36,402 nucleotides of DNA from positions 3,062,501 to 3,098,902 of the forward strand of contig CP070648.1 in assembly GCA_020354555.1 (NCBI GenBank). Reading direction: 5' to 3'. Position 1 is the stretch's first letter. The number at the start of each line of letters is the position of its first letter. The translations under genes and the position numbers were made by a program. The stretch is from Armatimonadota bacterium. Lineage in GTDB: Bacteria; Armatimonadota; Hebobacteria; GCA-020354555; CP070648. The notes under the pieces were generated by a model that was given only the letters and a program-made list of their open reading frames with translations, was not told where the DNA came from and made no database searches. This document shows positions 31,703 through 36,402 of this stretch, piece after piece.

Positions 31703-32995
31703 TCACAGGTGCCACGGGGCGCGATATGGTTTGCTGATCCAGCGGTTGGCTTCTTCGTCATTAACGAAGCGCTCTTTGTCCGGATCCCAGTGCAGCGTCC
31801 GGCCGGTGCGAATCGCGATATTCTCGAGATGGCACACGACGATGGACTTGTAGCCGATCTCGACATCGCAGATCGGCCGCTCGCGCGTCTCGATGCAGTT
31901 GAGCCAGTCCTCGTGGTGCCCCGGGCTGCGGTAGAGGTGAACGTCGCCCGGCCCAAGTTTCTCTTCCAGCAACTCTTTGGGTGAAGCGTCGAGGAAGCCG
32001 CGGTCAACGTGCACCCAGCCGTCGGGCCCCTCGAAGCGCGCGCCGTGACCGTCGCTGGAGGTGATGAGGGTCACGCCGTTGGCGTACTCACACGCGATCT
32101 CGAAGGAGGTCGCGGTTTCGTACAAGCCGTCGGTGGGGAAAGTCGCACGCACCGGCGTGACGCGTATCGGCCCGGTGCGCTCGGTGCCCATGCCCCACTG
32201 TGCGATGTCATTGTGGTGGGCGCCCCAGTCCGTCATCTTGCCGCCGGAGTACTCCCAGAACCAGCGGAAGTTGTAGATGCAGCGCTGCGGGTTAAACGGC
32301 ACCCACGGGGCAGGGCCGAGCCACATGTTCCAGTCGAGCCCGGGCGGGGGATCGGTGTCCGGGTCCCAGCCGGAGGTCGGGCCGCCGCCGATGCCGGAGC
32401 GGACGGTGTGGAGCTTGCCGATGCGTCCGCTGCGGACGAGCTCGCAGGCGAAGCGGAAGTTGTCGTCGGAGCGCTGCTGGCTGCCGGTCTGGAACACGCG
32501 TCCGTAGCGGCGCACCGCATCTACCATGGCGCGCCCATCCTCGATAGTTAGGGACAACGGCTTCTCGCAGTAGATGTCCTTGCCCGCCTGGCAGGCGTGG
32601 ATGCTGGTCAGCGCGTGCCAGTGATCTGGAGTGGCGATGACGACGGCGTCAATGTCGTCGCGGTCGAGGAGTTCGCGGTAATCGTTGTACGCCGCGCAGC
32701 CCTCCCCCACTCGCGCCTGGGCGCGGCTGCGGTGCGGCTCGTACACATCGCAGACCGCGAGCACCTTGACGCGCGGATTGTGGACAAACCCGCCAAGATG
32801 CCCGCTGCCCATGCCGCCGACGCCGATGAAACCCATCGCGATCTTATCATTCGGGCCCACGCCGTCGGCGCCGAGCGCCTTTGCCGGTACGAAATAGGGC
32901 AGCGCCGCGCCGGCGGTCACTGCCCCCGCCGTGCGCAGTGATTTGCCGAGGAACTCGCGTCGCGTGAGTTTTGGCTTGTCGCGTTTCTCCGTCAT
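31703..32995 (-). CDS. Tat-exported Gfo/Idh/MocA family oxidoreductase
   Basis: NAD(P)-dependent sugar or cyclitol oxidoreductase of 430 residues. The N-terminus has a twin-arginine signal, LTRREFLGKS (Arg12, Arg13), followed by a hydrophobic stretch ending near AKA, so export in folded form with bound cofactor is likely. The Rossmann motif is GFIGVGGMGSGHLGGF; further signatures are AVCDVYEPHR, VVIATPDHWHALTSI and the catalytic-site segment YCEKPLSL with its Lys. The C-terminal domain has NPQRCIYNFRWFWEYSGGKM and DWGAHHNDIAQW, common in the Tat-type subgroup. The ATG at 32995 follows GAGAGG at 7 nt. The substrate is unknown; exported members occur widely in Planctomycetes and Armatimonadota and some act on glycosides. 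Confidence 0.92.
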   Translation of the reverse strand: MTEKRDKPKLTRREFLGKSLRTAGAVTAGAALPYFVPAKALGADGVGPNDKIAMGFIGVGGMGSGHLGGFVHNPRVKVLAVCDVYEPHRSRAQARVGEGCAAYNDYRELLDRDDIDAVVIATPDHWHALTSIHACQAGKDIYCEKPLSLTIEDGRAMVDAVRRYGRVFQTGSQQRSDDNFRFACELVRSGRIGKLHTVRSGIGGGPTSGWDPDTDPPPGLDWNMWLGPAPWVPFNPQRCIYNFRWFWEYSGGKMTDWGAHHNDIAQWGMGTERTGPIRVTPVRATFPTDGLYETATSFEIACEYANGVTLITSSDGHGARFEGPDGWVHVDRGFLDASPKELLEEKLGPGDVHLYRSPGHHEDWLNCIETRERPICDVEIGYKSIVVCHLENIAIRTGRTLHWDPDKERFVNDEEANRWISKPYRAPWHL

Positions 32996-33091
32996 GCTTG
33001 TACCTCTCTGAAGCGTTTTCCCGCTCTCACATCGTATGGCGCCCGCCCAGCTTCCGCCGAACGAGACAAGGCTGCGTCGAGCCGGTGTCCA

Positions 33092-33913
33092 TCACGGTTT
33101 ACCCACCGCTTGCCTGGTCAGGGCATCATAGCCCGCGGCGAACGCGGCAATACCGATCGGGGTGGTCACGACGATGCCGACGAGCATCGCCGACTGCCCC
33201 GCGTAGATTAGAGCGACTACGATGAAGGTGAAGAGCAGCATCATCCACAGCCGGCCGCGCATGGCGTTCCAGGCGAATTCCAGCGCCTCGCCTCCGCCGC
33301 AGTTCCTGTCCACGATCCGGAAGACAGCGAGCCACCCGAGGCTGATCAGCGCAAAGATAAGCGGCAGGCCGACGAGTATGAGGAGAAACGGGACGCACAA
33401 GAGGATGCCGAGGTACAGCAACCACACCACCCACGTGCAGGCCCACCAGTTGCGGAAGCCGACCCCCAGGTTGTCGGTGGTCAGCTTGCCGGTTCGTATG
33501 CCCGCCAGAAAGCACGCGCATATGCCCGCCCAAAGTGCCGGCATGACGAGGACGACGATCAGACCGAGCAGGCCGATCAGAGCGCCCAACGACGCTACCG
33601 CAGTGACGACGGCCCCGCCGCGCATGGTATCGCTGAGCACGGCCACAATGACGGTGCCGATGTAGCCGAGAACCACGAGAATGATGGCGGGCCCGAGTGC
33701 GACGAGCGGGATGCCGATTGCGGGGCCGGCGTTCTTGACGAACAGGTCCCATCCCGCCTTGAACCAGCCGCCGACATCAACGTCGGGCGGCGCGGCGGCC
33801 AGCATGCGGCCACACGAGGGGCAGTAGCGTGCCGATTGCGGCAGCGGCTGTCCGCACGACGCGCACTGCGGGAGGTTGCCCCTCGGTTGCTCTGCTGTCG
33901 GCTGTTCGTTCAT
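33092..33913 (-). CDS. Zinc-ribbon polytopic membrane protein of unknown function
   Basis: A 273-residue protein with an N-terminal double-CxxC zinc ribbon (CASCG...CPSCG; Cys17, 20, 31, 34), followed by about six hydrophobic segments, for example IPLVALGPAIILVVLGYIGT, LLGLIVVLVMPALWAGICACF, LGILLCVPFLLILVGLPLIF and WMMLLFTFIVVALIYAGQSA. The arrangement resembles families of zinc-ribbon membrane proteins of unknown function; GWFKAGWDLFVKNAG opens the membrane part. The start at 33913 (MNEQPTAEQPRG) has a weak SD. It stands alone between the oxidoreductase gene (97 nt away) and the CocE gene. Function cannot be assigned; a membrane adaptor or stress-related role is only a guess. Confidence 0.75.
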   Translation of the reverse strand: MNEQPTAEQPRGNLPQCASCGQPLPQSARYCPSCGRMLAAAPPDVDVGGWFKAGWDLFVKNAGPAIGIPLVALGPAIILVVLGYIGTVIVAVLSDTMRGGAVVTAVASLGALIGLLGLIVVLVMPALWAGICACFLAGIRTGKLTTDNLGVGFRNWWACTWVVWLLYLGILLCVPFLLILVGLPLIFALISLGWLAVFRIVDRNCGGGEALEFAWNAMRGRLWMMLLFTFIVVALIYAGQSAMLVGIVVTTPIGIAAFAAGYDALTRQAVGKP

Positions 33914-34101
33914 GCCAGTGAAGATCGCGGGCAGACCGCGACGCCGGCTTTTGCGGCTCGCCGGTAGCGATTCACTGTTGGGGGGCGGATTCCCTCTTGG
34001 GGAAGACGTCGTATGTGGCGGCGAAAGCCCTGAGCGCGACCGGCGCGTGGCGCGTTGTTCCCGTCATCCGAGAGGGTCGGAGCTGCGGCTTGGGATGGAG
34101 G
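33914..34101. other. Intergenic region, no gene seen
   Basis: The 188 nt between the CocE gene end and the zinc-ribbon gene start contain no coding frame with sensible composition, no clear terminator and no clear promoter. Confidence 0.45.
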
Positions 34102-35733
34102 CTACTCCGTTATCGCCACGATGGGCAGGATCACCGCCGAGGGGTGGTCGCCGCCGAAGTAGATGGTCTGATGCGCTACCTGAGGCGCGCCTTCGCCCCA
34201 CACGTTCGGGTGTGTGGCAAAGCGGGGGTAGTTGCTGGATGAGATCGCCACACGGATGCGGTGGCCCTGGTTGAAGATGATGCTGGTCGAACCAACGTCT
34301 ATGTTGAACTCGTACATCTCGCCCGGCTCGATCGGCGACAGTTCGGAGAACGATTCGCGGCACGCCGCGCGCAGCGCGCCGTCGCAGAGCAGCATCGAGC
34401 GGCCGTCGGGATACACGTCGCAGAGCTTGGCCGTGAAAGCCGTATCGCGGGCCGAACTCGACGCCCACAACTGCACCGTCACCTGCCCTGTGACCTCCAC
34501 CGGATACGTCAGGGTCGCGGTTGTGAAAGACAGCACGTCAGGGCGCTGCTCCACCTCGCGTTGATCCATCGGGCCGGCGGGGATCAACAGATTCCCGCCG
34601 CCGCGAGTGGGTACCGGGTCGGCGGGATCGTAGTCGTAGGTCGCGGTGCTGGTCGTCGTCGGCGCTTGGCGCACCAACTCCCCTGCGGGCGCGAGGAAGA
34701 ACCTGGTCGGCTGCGCCGCGACCGGCCAGGAGTCAGCGGTCCGCCATTGGTTGCCGGGCGCACCCTCCTCGTCGCACGCGCCCATGACGTAGTAGTGCAC
34801 GCGCGGAATGCCGCGCAGCCCGGTGTCCTTGCCAGCGAGCCAGAAATCGAACCACAGCGGCCGCTGTTCGGGGTCGGCCAGGGGCGGAAGCTCGATTGCG
34901 TTCGATGGGAAGGCGAACTCGCCGATCTCGCGCTTGATGGCATGGGCCCACGGGCCGATGATCATCCACTGGTTGGGGGCAACGCGACTGCGCGACACGA
35001 AGCTGTCAATCGTGCCCTGGGCGAAGATGTCGAACCAACCGCCGATATGAACCGCGGGTATGGTCACGCGTTCCTGTGCGACGCACGCGACGGAGTCCAC
35101 GGTCCGCCACAGCTCGTCATATGCGGGATGGTTGAAGATCAGGCCGAGGTTGTCCGCCGGCCATGCGGCTTCCTCGAGCCAGCCGGCGACCAGCGCCTGG
35201 CGGAAGGTTCCTCCGGGATATGCCATGTGATGGTAGAGACTCCCGCACGCGACGCTGATGTGCTGGCACAAGACTCCGGGGGGGTCGGTGCCCGCGAGCA
35301 GGCTCTGGGTGATGCCGAGGGCGGAGGGGCCGAGGGTGCCGATCTTGCCGTTGCACCATGGCTGGGCGAGAATCCACGTCACGGTGTCGAAACCGTCCTG
35401 ATGCTCGCCCCATCCGTCATCGAAGAACGGGCGCGCGCAGCCCTCGGAATCACCGCGCCCACGTACGTCCTGGCATACGATTGCGTAGTGTTCGAGACCG
35501 CCCGCTGTTCTGCTCCTGCCGTAGGGTGTGCGCATCAGAACCGCCGCCCAGGGGCCGCTGCCGTCGGGCAAGCGGACATCGGTGGCGAGTCGCACGCCGT
35601 CGCGCATCGGCACCATATAGGTGCGTACGTCGGAAACCTGCCGGGCGGACGCGCGCGGCAACACAAGGAGGCACGCGAACGCGGCGGCAGCAAGACGTGG
35701 GGCCGCAGCCCGAAACCGAGGCCCACGTGTCAT
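34102..35733 (-). CDS. Exported CocE/NonD family hydrolase (X-Pro dipeptidyl-peptidase S15 / cocaine esterase type), copy 1
   Basis: Secreted alpha/beta-hydrolase of 543 residues acting on esters or amides; natural substrate unknown. A signal peptide (RLAAAAFACLLVLPRASA) precedes the hydrolase domain: MRDGVRLATDVRLPDGSGP, VCQDVRGRGDSEG, and the nucleophile elbow GTLGPSALG with Ser137, a Pro variant of the usual GxSYxG. The His of the triad is likely the one in GPWAHA. The C-terminal jelly-roll (about 370-543) has VEVTGQVTVQLWASSSARDT and FNQGHRIRVAISSSNYPRF, as in CocE. The ATG at 35733 has GGAGGT 9 nt upstream. A second, very similar gene lies 69 nt upstream, presumably in the same operon. 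Confidence 0.9.
   Translation of the reverse strand: MTRGPRFRAAAPRLAAAAFACLLVLPRASARQVSDVRTYMVPMRDGVRLATDVRLPDGSGPWAAVLMRTPYGRSRTAGGLEHYAIVCQDVRGRGDSEGCARPFFDDGWGEHQDGFDTVTWILAQPWCNGKIGTLGPSALGITQSLLAGTDPPGVLCQHISVACGSLYHHMAYPGGTFRQALVAGWLEEAAWPADNLGLIFNHPAYDELWRTVDSVACVAQERVTIPAVHIGGWFDIFAQGTIDSFVSRSRVAPNQWMIIGPWAHAIKREIGEFAFPSNAIELPPLADPEQRPLWFDFWLAGKDTGLRGIPRVHYYVMGACDEEGAPGNQWRTADSWPVAAQPTRFFLAPAGELVRQAPTTTSTATYDYDPADPVPTRGGGNLLIPAGPMDQREVEQRPDVLSFTTATLTYPVEVTGQVTVQLWASSSARDTAFTAKLCDVYPDGRSMLLCDGALRAACRESFSELSPIEPGEMYEFNIDVGSTSIIFNQGHRIRVAISSSNYPRFATHPNVWGEGAPQVAHQTIYFGGDHPSAVILPIVAITE
34123..34640 (-). repeat. Direct repeat unit A of the CocE tandem duplication
   Basis: This segment matches 35824-36341 without gaps at a constant offset of 1701 bp. 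A run of 71 identical bases lies at 34409-34479. By eye roughly nine in ten positions agree over the jelly-roll part. The offset is a whole number of codons and equals one gene plus its spacer. Confidence 0.85.
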
Positions 35734-35802
35734 GAGGCCCTACCTCCGCACGAGGGAGTCACGTCTGCTGACCGGCCGGACAACGGAGCGCGCGGCACGG
35801 TG

Positions 35803-36402
35803 CTATTCGGCGCCGGATACGACGGGCAGGATCACCGCCGAGGGGTGGCCGCCGCCGAAGTAGATGGTCTGATGCGCGACCTGAGGCTTGCCGTCACCCC
35901 AGACGTTGGGGTGCGCGGCAAAGCGGGGGTAGTTGCTGGATGAGATCTCCACCCGAATGCGATGGCCCTGGTTGAAGATGATGCTGGTCGAGCCGAGGTC
36001 CATATTCAACTCGTAGATCCTGCCCGCCTCGATGGGCGACAGGTCGGAGAAGGACTCCCGGCAGGCGGCGCGCAGCGCCCCGTCGCAGAGCAGCATCGAG
36101 CGGCCGTCAGGATACACGTCGCAGAGCTTGGCCGTGAAAGCCGTATCGCGGGCCGAACTCGACGCCCACAACTGCACCGTGACCTGCCCTGTGACCTCCA
36201 CGGGATAGGCCAACGTCGTGGTGGAGAAGGAGAGCACGTCAGGGCGCTGCTCCACCTCGCGTTGATCCATGGGGCCGGCAGGTATCAACAGATTCGCGCC
36301 GCCGCGAGTGGGAACCGGATTGGCGGGATCGTACTCGTAGCTTGCGCTGCCCGCGGTGATGGGACGGGAAGTGCGGAGGCGGCCGCCGGGCGCGAGAAAG
36401 AA
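35803..36402 (-). CDS. CocE/NonD family hydrolase, copy 2, 5' part outside the window
   Basis: The frame is open to the window edge and encodes the last 199 residues of a second CocE-type hydrolase: the end of the hydrolase domain and the whole C-terminal jelly-roll (PVEVTGQVTVQLWASSSARD, AKLCDVYPDGRSMLLCDGAL, FNQGHRIRVEISSSNYPRF). It is collinear with copy 1 and differs mainly by scattered substitutions. The stretch before PTRGG, with LRTSRPITAGSASYEYD, is more diverged than the jelly-roll. The catalytic residues are not in view. A signal peptide is expected but lies outside. Confidence 0.88.
   Translation of the reverse strand, partial: FFLAPGGRLRTSRPITAGSASYEYDPANPVPTRGGANLLIPAGPMDQREVEQRPDVLSFSTTTLAYPVEVTGQVTVQLWASSSARDTAFTAKLCDVYPDGRSMLLCDGALRAACRESFSDLSPIEAGRIYELNMDLGSTSIIFNQGHRIRVEISSSNYPRFAAHPNVWGDGKPQVAHQTIYFGGGHPSAVILPVVSGAE
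35824..36341 (-). repeat. Direct repeat unit B of the CocE tandem duplication
   Basis: Partner of 34123-34640; the 71-base identical run is at 36110-36180. The repeat must extend beyond the window edge if copy 2 is full length. Confidence 0.85.

Noticed and set aside
34261-35943. Long open + strand frame of 560 codons across both CocE genes
   Set aside because: It is antisense to two genes with clear domains; the openness follows from GC-rich third codon positions and the translation has no recognisable domain.

Overview
This window is high-GC bacterial chromosomal DNA from an anaerobic or facultative organism that degrades polysaccharides. The prepilin-type protein at 19641-20531 carries the [13 protein letters not shown] and MYAQDYDE signatures that I associate with Armatimonadota and, less often, Planctomycetes or Lentisphaerae. 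Tat-exported Gfo/Idh/MocA proteins, HEAT-repeat secreted proteins, GH130, PL4 and several sulfatase-like proteins fit the same group. The taxonomic assignment is inference. I saw no rRNA, tRNA, CRISPR array or transposase.

Region 1 (1-9836, all + strand) is an [FeFe]-hydrogenase biogenesis, electron-transfer and signalling locus. It holds the three H-cluster maturases in the order hydG (5' end outside the window), hydE, hydF. A two-subunit NfnAB-like flavin/iron-sulfur transhydrogenase with overlapping reading frames follows. After a 269-nt leader come three translationally coupled signalling genes: a kinase with a ferredoxin module, an H-cluster-type hydrogenase domain, a Fes4 domain and an NtrB-like kinase core; a stand-alone receiver; and a REC-PAS-HisKA-HATPase hybrid kinase. 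The hydrogenase-like domain keeps its cluster cysteines but has lost the proton-shuttle cysteine, so it looks like an H2 or redox sensor rather than a working hydrogenase. No DNA-binding output protein and no catalytic hydrogenase lie in the window.

Region 2 (10010-22313) holds surface and exported proteins. A giant secreted LVIVD-repeat protein (about 21 repeats plus four carboxypeptidase-regulatory-like modules, - strand) ends at a clear intrinsic terminator. On the + strand a GHL10-type glycoside hydrolase is followed by a sulfatase-like enzyme that appears to start at a non-canonical AUC. On the - strand are a membrane-anchored sulfatase-like protein, a DUF1559 prepilin-type protein with a recognisable promoter and structured leader, and an exported neutral-ceramidase-like protein lacking the usual catalytic serine. 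Both sulfatase-like proteins have Thr where classical sulfatases have Cys or Ser.

Region 3 (22466-28869) is a carbohydrate-uptake and breakdown region. It has an ABC sugar importer (lipoprotein binding protein and two permeases, no ATPase), a small membrane protein, an exported PL4-like rhamnogalacturonan lyase (-) and a GH130 phosphorylase/hydrolase (+). The last two are divergent, each with a candidate promoter.

Region 4 (28870-36402, - strand) begins with a relic of the C-terminal domain of an ATP-dependent DNA ligase and a strong hairpin. A Gfo/Idh/MocA oxidoreductase and HEAT-repeat protein pair, a zinc-ribbon membrane protein, and two tandem CocE/NonD-type hydrolases follow. The CocE genes are a duplication with a 1701-bp offset; the second runs off the window end.
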